The notes: generated by a model from the letters alone, not told the origin. Positions 1 to 5,566 are shown, counted from the stretch's first letter. The stretch: DNA of 12,176 nucleotides from an uncultured Oceanospirillales bacterium (GCA_913061245.1 CAJXTO010000037.1:1-12176), one strand, 5' to 3'. Translations and numbers: made by a program.

Positions 1-140
1 TCATTTGAGTCCATCACGCGTTCGTTTTGGATCTCTTTCCTGTCGAGAGTGCCTGACGCAGCCAGTAGCTTATCAACAAGGGTAGTTTTTCCATGGTCAA
101 CGTGCGCAATAATGGCCACGTTACGTATCCGTTCAATCAT
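1..140 (-). CDS. typA: Ribosome-associated GTPase TypA/BipA, N-terminal fragment (cut by window edge)
   Basis: Only the first 46 codons are in the window; the rest lies to the left. The encoded start, MIERIRNVAIIAHVDHGKTT, carries the translational-GTPase P-loop AHVDHGKT at residues 12-19, and RVMDSN follows near the cut, as in the TypA/BipA family. TypA is a cytoplasmic EF-G-like GTPase that binds ribosomes and supports ribosome assembly and growth at low temperature or under stress (family knowledge). The ATG at 138-140 is preceded by a strong Shine-Dalgarno, GGAGG, at 146-150 (minus strand), which fixes the start. The gene diverges from glnA across a 265-base control region, an arrangement common in gammaproteobacteria. 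Identity is clear although only the N-terminus is visible. Confidence 0.93.
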   Translation of the reverse strand, partial: MIERIRNVAIIAHVDHGKTTLVDKLLAASGTLDRKEIQNERVMDSN

Positions 141-161
141 AAAGTCCTCCGAGCGCGCGGG

Positions 162-167
162 AGTATA
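162..167 (-). promoter_or_regulatory. Possible sigma-70 -10 box for typA
   Basis: The minus strand reads TATACT here, 22 bases upstream of the typA ATG, placing a start site near 155 just ahead of the GGAGG at 146-150. No convincing -35 hexamer is found at 16-18 bases spacing (CACAGC or similar), so the promoter is weak or activator-dependent, or the match is chance. Confidence 0.35.
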
Positions 168-213
168 ACGGACACTTGATGACAGCTGTGTGTTTTTTTG
201 CACCTGCGCGTTT

Positions 214-230
214 TGCACCATATTTGTGCG
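214..230 (+). promoter_or_regulatory. NtrC-binding site 1 (distal enhancer) of glnA
   Basis: TGCACC-ATATT-TGTGCG is an imperfect dyad matching the NtrC operator pattern TGCACC-N5-GGTGCA, with 6/6 bases in the left half and 4/6 in the right. Its centre (222) is about 131 bases upstream of the predicted glnA start site near 353 and 32 bases from the next site. This closely parallels the paired high-affinity NtrC sites upstream of enteric glnAp2 (from memory near -140 and -108). A further isolated TGCACC half-site lies at 199-204. Confidence 0.78.
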
Positions 231-245
231 GCCAGACTATCTAAA

Positions 246-262
246 TGCACAATTAAGGTGCA
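246..262 (+). promoter_or_regulatory. NtrC-binding site 2 (proximal enhancer) of glnA
   Basis: TGCACA-ATTAA-GGTGCA is a near-perfect dyad with 5/6 and 6/6 matches to the NtrC half-sites. Its centre at 254 is about 99 bases upstream of the predicted transcription start. The 32-base distance from site 1 is about three helical turns, so both sites would face the same side of the DNA, as needed for NtrC oligomer formation. Confidence 0.82.
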
Positions 263-276
263 AAATAATACCGACT

Positions 277-293
277 TGCACCACAATAGCACC
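277..293 (+). promoter_or_regulatory. Possible weak third NtrC site (half-site)
   Basis: TGCACC at 277-282 is a perfect half-site, but the other half reads AGCACC instead of GGTGCA. Its centre (285) is 31 bases downstream of site 2 and about 68 bases upstream of the predicted start. Enteric glnA also has low-affinity NtrC sites closer to the promoter, so position supports a weak or governor-type site. The half-site alone is not strong evidence. Confidence 0.4.
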
Positions 294-326
294 CGCATTT
301 GCTTTAAAACCAAGCCTTTAACAAAA

Positions 327-342
327 CGGCACAGCGATTGCT
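327..342 (+). promoter_or_regulatory. Sigma-54 (RpoN) promoter of glnA
   Basis: CGGCAC-AGCGA-TTGCT matches the -24/-12 consensus TGGCAC-N5-TTGCW at all but the first base. The invariant GG (328-329) and GC (340-341) are separated by exactly ten bases. Transcription would begin near 353, giving a leader of about 53 bases. With two upstream NtrC sites this is the classic nitrogen-regulated glnA promoter. I saw no convincing sigma-70 promoter for glnA in this interval. Confidence 0.85.
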
Positions 343-357
343 AATAGCAACTGAGCG

Positions 358-377
358 CTCAACCCAGGCGGGTTGGG
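358..377 (+). other. Stem-loop at the 5' end of the glnA leader
   Basis: CTCAACCC (358-365) pairs with GGGTTGGG (370-377) around the loop AGGC: eight pairs including one G-U. It begins about five bases after the predicted sigma-54 start site and ends before the GGAG Shine-Dalgarno at 396-399. No U-tract follows, so it is not a terminator. A 5'-terminal stem-loop often protects mRNA from decay; that role is inferred. Confidence 0.5.
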
Positions 378-405
378 GTATTGAGTTCGACATACGGAGT
401 CAAAC

Positions 406-1812
406 ATGTCCGAAAATACTTTGAAATTAATTGCCGATAGCGAAGCTCGCTGGGTAGACCTTCGCTTCACAGATCCACGTGGTAAAGAGCAGCACGTGAC
501 TTTCCCAGCGCACGCTGTTGATAGCGAATTCTTCGCTGAAGGCGCAATGTTCGATGGTTCGTCGATCGCTGGTTGGAAGAGCATTAACGAATCAGACATG
601 ATCTTGATGCCAGATGATTCGACGGCTGTTGTTGATCCGTTCACCGAAGAAGTCACGATCAACGTACGTTGTGACATCGTTGAGCCAAGCACAATGCAGG
701 GCTACGAGCGTGATCCACGTTCTGTTGCGCGCCGCGCAGAAGAATATTTGAAGTCAACGGGTATCGGTGACACATGTTTCTTCGGTCCAGAACCTGAATT
801 CTTCGTTTTTGATAACGTGCAGTGGAAAGCTGACATGCAGGGCGCGATGTACAAGATCGACGCGGAAGAAGCTGCTTGGTCAAGCCATGCTGAAATTGAA
901 GGCGGTAATATGGGTCACCGTCCATCAGTCAAAGGCGGTTACTTCCCTGTTCCTCCAATTGATTCACACATGGATCTGCGTACAGCAATGTGTGAAACCA
1001 TGGAAGCAATGGGCCTCGAGGTCGAATTGCATCACCACGAAGTTGCAACAGCTGGCCAGAACGAAATCGGCGTGAAGTTCAACTCGTTGGTTAAGAAAGC
1101 CGACGAAGTTCAGATCTTAAAATATGTGACACATAATGTTGCACACGCTTATGGCAAAACAGCGACATTCATGCCTAAGCCCCTCGTTGGTGACAACGGA
1201 TCAGGTATGCACTGTCACCAGTCAATCTGGAAAGACGGTCAAAACTTATTTGCAGGTAATGGCTACGCTGGTCTGTCTGACGAAGCGCTTTACTACATCG
1301 GCGGTATCATCAAGCACGCACGTGCATTGAACGCGTTTACAAACGCATCGACAAACTCGTACAAGCGTTTGGTTCCTGGCTTCGAAGCGCCTGTGATGCT
1401 TGCTTATTCAGCGCGTAACCGCTCTGCATCGATCCGTATTCCTTACGTCTCAAGTGCGAAAGGCCGTCGTATCGAGGTACGCTTCCCAGATCCAACAGCG
1501 AACCCATACTTGGCGTTCTCTGCAATGTTGATGGCTGGCCTTGACGGTATCCAGAACAAGATTCACCCAGGTGAAGCTGCAAGCAAAGACTTGTATGACC
1601 TTCCAGAAGAAGAAGCGAAAGCAATCCCAACGGTTGCATCAAGCTTCGAGCAAGCACTCGATGCACTCGACGCAGATCGCGCCTTCCTGACAGCAGGCGG
1701 TGTTTTCACCGACGGCATGATCGACGGCTACCTTGAACTCAAGCGTGGCGAAGTCGAAACACTGAATATGACCACTCACCCGGTCGAATTCGGTATGTAC
1801 TACAGCGTATAA
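406..1812 (+). CDS. glnA: Glutamine synthetase, type I (GSI-beta, adenylylated form)
   Basis: Makes glutamine from glutamate, ammonia and ATP; cytoplasmic dodecamer and main route of ammonium assimilation. The 468-residue length equals the enteric enzyme. Visible landmarks are MFDGSSI (48-54) of the N-terminal domain, the metal/substrate segment FGPEPEFF (126-133), the ATP-site region HHHEVATAGQNE (209-220), NGSGMHCHQS (264-273), the flexible glutamate loop NRSASIRIP (338-346) with RRIEVRFPDP after it, and the adenylylation segment DLYDLP with Tyr397. The tyrosine implies control by a GlnE-type adenylyltransferase encoded elsewhere. The ATG at 406 has GGAG six bases upstream. Transcription is predicted from the sigma-54 promoter at 327-342 under NtrC. 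It is followed by a hairpin and then glnL-glnG, the glnALG order. Confidence 0.98.
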   Translation: MSENTLKLIADSEARWVDLRFTDPRGKEQHVTFPAHAVDSEFFAEGAMFDGSSIAGWKSINESDMILMPDDSTAVVDPFTEEVTINVRCDIVEPSTMQGYERDPRSVARRAEEYLKSTGIGDTCFFGPEPEFFVFDNVQWKADMQGAMYKIDAEEAAWSSHAEIEGGNMGHRPSVKGGYFPVPPIDSHMDLRTAMCETMEAMGLEVELHHHEVATAGQNEIGVKFNSLVKKADEVQILKYVTHNVAHAYGKTATFMPKPLVGDNGSGMHCHQSIWKDGQNLFAGNGYAGLSDEALYYIGGIIKHARALNAFTNASTNSYKRLVPGFEAPVMLAYSARNRSASIRIPYVSSAKGRRIEVRFPDPTANPYLAFSAMLMAGLDGIQNKIHPGEAASKDLYDLPEEEAKAIPTVASSFEQALDALDADRAFLTAGGVFTDGMIDGYLELKRGEVETLNMTTHPVEFGMYYSV

Positions 1813-1819
1813 GTCCGAT

Positions 1820-1839
1820 GGCCGGAGTTCGCTCCGGCC
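1820..1839 (+). other. UUCG-capped hairpin between glnA and glnL
   Basis: GGCCGGAG and CTCCGGCC form a perfect eight-base stem closed by the very stable tetraloop TTCG. It lies 7 bases after the glnA stop and ends 9 bases before the glnL ATG. There is no T-run after it, so it is not a standard intrinsic terminator. It could stabilise the 3' end of an abundant glnA mRNA, reduce read-through, or limit ribosome access to glnL. Enteric glnA and glnL are also separated by a terminator-like structure, which favours a role in uneven expression. Confidence 0.7.
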
Positions 1840-1848
1840 GATTGAACC

Positions 1849-2910
1849 ATGGACACTCGGCTCCTTGATGCGCTCAACACCGGAATCGTCCTACTCGATG
1901 AGGAACGAACAGTTTGTTGGGCTAACGAGGCAGCACGACGTATTACATCCATGGGAATGCGACAACTGGCATCAGCACCCTTCGAAAACTGGGTTGCTGA
2001 TGGCCAGGCATCCGAACTTAAAGAATCCCTGTCGCACTGTATTCGCAGTGGACACAGTTTCACTTTCAGAGAGCTCATTTTGATCCGCGATGACCTATCA
2101 ACGACGACCGACGCCTCTTTCAGTCGCCTACAAGACCCAATGAATCAAGGTCTTGTACTTGTCGAACTCTCAGAAGTGGATCAATTACTCAAAATTACTC
2201 GCGATAGCCGTTTATTGAGTGATGAAGCAGGATTTCGGAAGCTTGCTCAGGGTCTCGCTCACGAAGTGAAAAATCCACTTGGCGGAATTAAAGGTGCGGC
2301 ACAGTTACTGTCCAAAGAAGCTGGAGCGGAAAGTTTCCAAGACTATTTACAAATCATTATTTCTGAAGCCGACCGCCTGAAAGAATTGGTCGACCGATTA
2401 CTTGGCACACCCCAAGCTCACGATAACGAAGAATTTAATATTCACCTGATTCTCGAACGCGCACGTTCTCTGCTTAGCGCGGAATCCGGTGGAACTGTCG
2501 AGATGCGCCGCGATTACGATCCAAGTCTTCCGGAGATACACGCGGACCGCAACCAACTGTTCCAAGCAATTCTCAATATTGCAAAAAATGCCTTAGAAGC
2601 AGTCACCGAATCAGACACAGAAACCCCGTGGGTCAAATTCAGCACACGGGCTGTACGACGGGCCCATCCGGGCTCAAAAGGTGCTCATACAATGCTTCAG
2701 ATACGCATTGAAGATAATGGTCCCGGAATTCCGGATGACTTAAAAGATCGAATTTTTTTCCCGATGGTGTCCGGTAGAGCGCAAGGCTCAGGTATTGGAC
2801 TATCAATCACTCAAACCATCATTTCACGGCATCACGGCTGGATCGAAGTTGAGTCCGAACCCGGACATACCGCGATTGACGTGATATTGCCATTTGGAGA
2901 TATGCCATGA
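1849..2910 (+). CDS. glnL: Nitrogen-regulation sensor kinase NtrB (NRII)
   Basis: Histidine kinase/phosphatase that phosphorylates NtrC when nitrogen is scarce and dephosphorylates it when bound by PII. At 353 residues it is of family length. An N-terminal PAS-like region (about 1-115) includes LNTGIVLLDEER; no membrane segment is present, as expected for a soluble sensor. The H-box GLAHEVKNPLGG places the phosphorylated histidine at His138; the N-box NIAKNALEA is at 243-251, the G1 box DNGPGIP at 289-295, FFPMVSGR at 303-310 and the G2 box GSGIGL at 313-318. The ATG at 1849 is forced by an in-frame TGA two codons upstream but has no recognisable Shine-Dalgarno. Its TGA overlaps the glnG start (ATGA), implying translational coupling. 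Confidence 0.96.
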   Translation: MDTRLLDALNTGIVLLDEERTVCWANEAARRITSMGMRQLASAPFENWVADGQASELKESLSHCIRSGHSFTFRELILIRDDLSTTTDASFSRLQDPMNQGLVLVELSEVDQLLKITRDSRLLSDEAGFRKLAQGLAHEVKNPLGGIKGAAQLLSKEAGAESFQDYLQIIISEADRLKELVDRLLGTPQAHDNEEFNIHLILERARSLLSAESGGTVEMRRDYDPSLPEIHADRNQLFQAILNIAKNALEAVTESDTETPWVKFSTRAVRRAHPGSKGAHTMLQIRIEDNGPGIPDDLKDRIFFPMVSGRAQGSGIGLSITQTIISRHHGWIEVESEPGHTAIDVILPFGDMP

Positions 2911-4328
2911 GTTCACCCACAGTTTGGGTCGTTGATGATGACCGTTCTATACGCTGGGTTTTAGAAAAGGCGCTCCAGAGCGCAGGACTTGAGCACGCAG
3001 TTTTTGACTCCGCTAAAGCCGCTCGAAAAGCGCTCGAAGCGACGACTCCGACTGTCGTAATGACCGATATCCGCATGCCAGGTGAAGATGGATTGTCGCT
3101 TTTAGAACACCTTCATACCGTCTCCCCCAAACTTCCTGTCATTGTTATGACCGCGCACTCAGACTTAGATAGTGCAGTTGCATCCTATAGTCGCGGTGCA
3201 TTTGAGTATTTACCAAAGCCCTTCGACGTCGATGACGCAATCCTGTTGGTACAGCGCGCGCTCGAGCGCCATCAAGAACCGACTGTCATCGCAGAAACCG
3301 ATTCAGACGAAGCACATCCACTGATTTTGGGCGAGGCTCCTGCTATGCAGGATGTGTTTAGAGCCATCGGGCGACTTGCTCAGGCTGAAATTACTGTATT
3401 AATTAATGGAGAATCGGGCACGGGTAAGGAATTGGTGGCTAAAGCTGTCCATGCAAACTCACCGCGAAAAAGCGGGCCATTTATCGCATTGAATATGGCA
3501 GCCATACCGAAAGACCTGGTCGAATCTGAACTATTCGGTCATGAAAAAGGATCGTTCACAGGAGCAACAGGTGCTCGCACCGGGCGCTTTGAACAAGCAA
3601 ATGGTGGAACACTTTTCCTCGATGAAATCGGGGACATGCCGTTTGATACACAAACACGCTTATTACGCGTCTTGGCAGATAATGAGTTTTATCGCGTGGG
3701 CGGTACCGCTCCAGTTAAAGTGAATGTTCGCATCATCGCTGCGACACACCAGAATCTAGAAGAGCGGGTCAGAGAGGGACTTTTCCGCGAAGATTTATTC
3801 CACAGACTGAATGTCATCCGAATTCAATTACCGGCGCTGAGAGACCGCAGAGAAGATGTTCCCGCGCTTGCCGAGCACTTCTTGGCACTCGCCGCTCGCG
3901 AGATTAATACAGAACCCAAACACCTCGGCGATGATGCCAAACGCGCACTCGCCGAATTCAACTGGCCAGGTAATGTCCGGCAGCTTGAAAATATGTGCCG
4001 CTGGTTATCCGTGATGGCGCCAAATCCTCAAATTCAGATTCAGGATTTACCACCGGAAGTTACCTCGCCAACAGAAGGTACGCAGCGATCAGCCCTCACC
4101 TGGACCGGACTTCTTCGAGAGCGCGCTGCAAGCTTAATTAAGTCCCATGAAGGCGAAGTCATTGGCAAACTAACCGAGGAGTTTGAGAGAACTCTGATTG
4201 AAGTTGCTCTCACAGACACTGCAGGTCGCAAAAAAGAAGCGGCAGAAAAATTGGGCTGGGGCAGAAATACGCTGACCCGCAAACTCAAAGAACTCGGGTT
4301 TGCGGATACAGATTCAAACGACGATTAA
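2907..4328 (+). CDS. glnG: Nitrogen-regulation response regulator NtrC (NRI), sigma-54 activator
   Basis: Phosphorylated by NtrB, NtrC oligomerises at enhancers and remodels sigma-54 RNA polymerase using ATP; the sites upstream of glnA are its likely targets. The receiver domain (about 1-120) has the acidic pocket VVDDD, phospho-acceptor Asp54 in MTDIRMPG, and Lys104 in LPKPFD. The AAA+ domain (about 138-380) shows Walker A GESGTGKE (168-175), the sigma-54 contact loop GSFTGA (215-220), Walker B GGTLFLDEIGDM (233-244), the arginine-finger region FREDLFHRLNV (293-303) and sensor II GNVRQLEN (355-362). A Fis-type helix-turn-helix lies at about 441-464. At 473 residues it is full length. The loop has Ser216 where enteric NtrC has Ala. 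The start overlaps the glnL stop by four bases; the stop overlaps that of convergent secB. Confidence 0.97.
   Translation: MSSPTVWVVDDDRSIRWVLEKALQSAGLEHAVFDSAKAARKALEATTPTVVMTDIRMPGEDGLSLLEHLHTVSPKLPVIVMTAHSDLDSAVASYSRGAFEYLPKPFDVDDAILLVQRALERHQEPTVIAETDSDEAHPLILGEAPAMQDVFRAIGRLAQAEITVLINGESGTGKELVAKAVHANSPRKSGPFIALNMAAIPKDLVESELFGHEKGSFTGATGARTGRFEQANGGTLFLDEIGDMPFDTQTRLLRVLADNEFYRVGGTAPVKVNVRIIAATHQNLEERVREGLFREDLFHRLNVIRIQLPALRDRREDVPALAEHFLALAAREINTEPKHLGDDAKRALAEFNWPGNVRQLENMCRWLSVMAPNPQIQIQDLPPEVTSPTEGTQRSALTWTGLLRERAASLIKSHEGEVIGKLTEEFERTLIEVALTDTAGRKKEAAEKLGWGRNTLTRKLKELGFADTDSNDD
4277..4305. repeat. Inverted repeat inside the 3' end of glnG, downstream of secB
   Basis: CCGCAAAC (4277-4284) and GTTTGCGG (4298-4305) are perfect eight-base complements with a 13-base spacer; two further pairs (one T-G) can extend the stem. 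It lies in the glnG helix-turn-helix codons. On the minus strand it would form a hairpin 19 bases after the secB stop. No T-run follows on either strand, so it is at most a 3'-end stabilising hairpin. Confidence 0.4.
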
Positions 4329-4339
4329 TTCGTTGTTTG
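4315..4339. terminator. Palindrome spanning the overlapping glnG/secB stop codons, possible weak bidirectional terminator
   Basis: CAAACGACGA (4315-4324) pairs with TCGTTGTTTG (4330-4339) at nine of ten positions plus one G-U on the plus-strand RNA, with loop TTAAT. The loop contains both stop codons (TAA on plus at 4326-4328, TAA on minus at 4327-4325). The plus-strand RNA continues as UUGCUUCC, moderately U-rich. The stem is AT-containing and not very strong, so termination efficiency is uncertain. It is the best terminator candidate for glnG. Confidence 0.45.
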
Positions 4340-4759
4340 TTGCTTCCGTTGCTCAAGAAGCGCATCAAAGTTAATTGGTGCAAGCATTGGTGCAGGGAAT
4401 GTTGCCTTAACCGCCAATGAATCAATTGTCTCACGTGCATACGGGAACAAAATATTCGGACACATTGAGCCTAAGACATGCTCAACCGTTGCCTCATCAA
4501 ATCCCTGCAAAACGAATACGCCGGCTTGTTGAATCTCGATAAGGAAAGCGACTTCATCGTCAGTCTTCACAGTCACACCGAGCTTCAAAATGACTTCATA
4601 CAACGTGTCATTCAACTTTTGATTGGTTACATCCACCTCAAGTCCGAGCTTTGGATTCCATTGTTTTTCAAAGATCTCTGGTGCTTTGGGTGACTCGAGA
4701 GATAGATCCTTCGTGTAAACTCGAGCAATCGAAAAATTCTGTGCTACTTCTTCAGACAT
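4325..4759 (-). CDS. secB: Protein-export chaperone SecB
   Basis: Cytoplasmic tetrameric chaperone that keeps secretory preproteins unfolded and delivers them to SecA at the Sec translocon. The 144-residue protein begins FSIARVYTKDLSLESP (9-24), followed by the SecB signature region with FEKQWNP (30-36), LEVDVTNQ (40-47) and the conserved C-terminal half CPNILFPYARE (100-110) and FPAPMLAPINF (121-131). The acidic N-terminus and length fit the proteobacterial family. The ATG at 4757-4759 has AAAGGAAG about ten bases upstream and lies inside the end of grxC (8-base overlap), so translation is probably coupled. Its stop overlaps the convergent glnG stop. It is the last gene of the yibN-grxC-secB operon; in enterics gpsA follows, and here it does not. 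Confidence 0.97.
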   Translation of the reverse strand: MSEEVAQNFSIARVYTKDLSLESPKAPEIFEKQWNPKLGLEVDVTNQKLNDTLYEVILKLGVTVKTDDEVAFLIEIQQAGVFVLQGFDEATVEHVLGSMCPNILFPYARETIDSLAVKATFPAPMLAPINFDALLEQRKQQTTN

Positions 4760-5021
4760 GAATACCTGCTTCCTTTAACCATACTTTAAGTTGCCCCGAG
4801 CGGAGCGCGTCCTGCGTGTCATCACAACCGCCGACATGTCGGTCGCCAATGAATACTTGAGGCACTGTGCGTCGATTGGTGATTTTCATCATCTCTTGAC
4901 GCTTTTCAGGGTGTTTATCCACCCGAATTTCTTCATAGGCCACATCTAAATCATCAAAGATTCGCTTGGCCATAATGCAAAATGGGCAAATTCCAGTGGT
5001 ATACATCACCACTTTGCTCAT
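4752..5021 (-). CDS. grxC: Glutaredoxin 3
   Basis: Small cytoplasmic glutathione-dependent oxidoreductase that reduces disulfides and mixed glutathione disulfides. The 89-residue protein has the thioredoxin-fold N-terminus MSKVVMYTTG, the dithiol active site CPFC (Cys12, Cys15), the cis-proline segment TVPQVFI (52-58) and the glutathione-binding GGCDD (64-68), whose extra Cys66 is typical of the GrxC group. I chose the ATG at 5019-5021 rather than a start at 5063: it aligns with the family, overlaps the upstream rhodanese stop as ATGA, and has AAGGAAAG about eight bases before it. The gene is in the conserved yibN-grxC-secB operon, which links thiol redox chemistry and protein export only by position; a functional link is not shown. 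Confidence 0.95.
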   Translation of the reverse strand: MSKVVMYTTGICPFCIMAKRIFDDLDVAYEEIRVDKHPEKRQEMMKITNRRTVPQVFIGDRHVGGCDDTQDALRSGQLKVWLKEAGIHV

Positions 5022-5443
5022 GATGACTTTCCTTTCTTGGTCGGCAATGAGGCTGCCGTCCATTCAGACATCCCGCCTGACAACCGAACGACATTTTCAA
5101 AACCACGTTTTTTTAGTGTCTTAGCAATCGATCCTGCAGAGGTACCCATTTTGCAAACGACAATCACAGGATGCGATTTATGACGGTCGATCTCAGAGAC
5201 CTTCTTGTCAAAAACACTCGCAGGCAGGTTATAAGCGCCAGCTATGTGGCCTTGGGTGAACTCTTTCTGCTCGCGGATATCGAGAATCAGCGCGTTGTCG
5301 CGGTTAATCATCCGCGTCGCTTCAGTTGTGTTCACCGATTTACCGGCTTTTTTAGTTTCCGTGTAGTAAAGCGTTGCGGCCGCAGAGACCCATAACACCA
5401 TAAGGGCCCAGTTTTCCTGAGCAAATCCGATAAAATCCTGCAT
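5018..5443 (-). CDS. yibN: Membrane-anchored rhodanese-domain protein, YibN-like
   Basis: A 141-residue protein with one hydrophobic segment (about residues 11-28, NWALMVLWVSAAATLYY) followed by a single rhodanese domain (about 36-135). The domain contains ALILDIREQKEF (51-62), GHIAGAYNLP (65-74), and a catalytic-loop cysteine, Cys97, in CKMGTSAG; the C-terminus GGMSEWTAASLP is also typical. It probably handles sulfane sulfur or persulfides at the inner membrane; substrate unknown. An upstream TTG (5465-5467) would add eight residues, but the predicted start site near 5473 leaves almost no leader for it, and ATG 5441-5443 matches the YibN start and length (about 143 residues). Neither start has a clear Shine-Dalgarno. 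It overlaps grxC by four bases and is first in the operon. Confidence 0.9.
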   Translation of the reverse strand: MQDFIGFAQENWALMVLWVSAAATLYYTETKKAGKSVNTTEATRMINRDNALILDIREQKEFTQGHIAGAYNLPASVFDKKVSEIDRHKSHPVIVVCKMGTSAGSIAKTLKKRGFENVVRLSGGMSEWTAASLPTKKGKSS

Positions 5444-5479
5444 AAATGATGAGAGACCGTGATCCAAATTGAGACGTCG

Positions 5480-5507
5480 AGTATAATGATGTCGCTGACG
5501 AAGTCAC
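5480..5507 (-). promoter_or_regulatory. Sigma-70 promoter of the yibN-grxC-secB operon
   Basis: On the minus strand, GTGACT (5502-5507) as -35 and TATACT (5480-5485) as -10 are separated by 16 bases. Transcription would start near 5473, leaving about 30 bases before the ATG at 5443. The -10 box overlaps the TATAAT of the divergent gpmI promoter, so the two promoters probably compete. Confidence 0.55.
5482..5487 (+). promoter_or_regulatory. Consensus -10 box for the gpmI-envC-ctpA operon
   Basis: A perfect TATAAT stands 79 bases upstream of the gpmI ATG. The -35 at 17-base spacing is GTGATC (5459-5464), matching three of six consensus bases. A start near 5494 would give a leader of about 73 bases. 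The box shares four bases with the oppositely directed TATACT. Confidence 0.55.
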
Positions 5508-5521
5508 GGGTCCCTCGTCAG
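5495..5521 (+). other. Inverted repeat at the 5' end of the gpmI leader
   Basis: CTGACGA (5495-5501) and TCGTCAG (5515-5521) are perfect seven-base complements with a 13-base loop that itself contains GGGTCCC. The repeat starts within a base or two of the predicted transcription start, so it would form a 5'-terminal stem-loop. It could alternatively be a protein-binding dyad; it also overlaps the -35 of the divergent promoter. Confidence 0.4.
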
Positions 5522-5566
5522 ATCCTTGCCTAGATCCGTAAGATTCGATGAATTCTGGACCATTAG

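Noticed and set aside
276..291. TTGCAC-CACAA-TAGC as an alternative sigma-54 promoter
   Set aside because: It lacks the invariant GG of the -24 element, while 327-342 has all invariant bases at the right spacing and distance from glnA.
318..692. Open frame on the minus strand over the glnA leader and 5' end (124 codons)
   Set aside because: It overlaps the sigma-54 promoter and glnA coding sequence, shows no recognisable domain, and glnA is certain. It is a shadow frame.
1820..1839. Calling the glnA-glnL hairpin a standard intrinsic terminator
   Set aside because: No T-run follows the stem; it was kept as a hairpin of undecided role.
5022..5063. N-terminal extension of glutaredoxin to a start at 5063
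   Set aside because: The extra 14 residues do not belong to the glutaredoxin fold; the ATG at 5021 overlaps the preceding stop as ATGA and has a Shine-Dalgarno.
5520..5537. Direct repeat AGATCC (5520-5525 and 5532-5537) in the gpmI leader
   Set aside because: Six-base repeats 12 bases apart are easily chance, and they match no regulator I can name.
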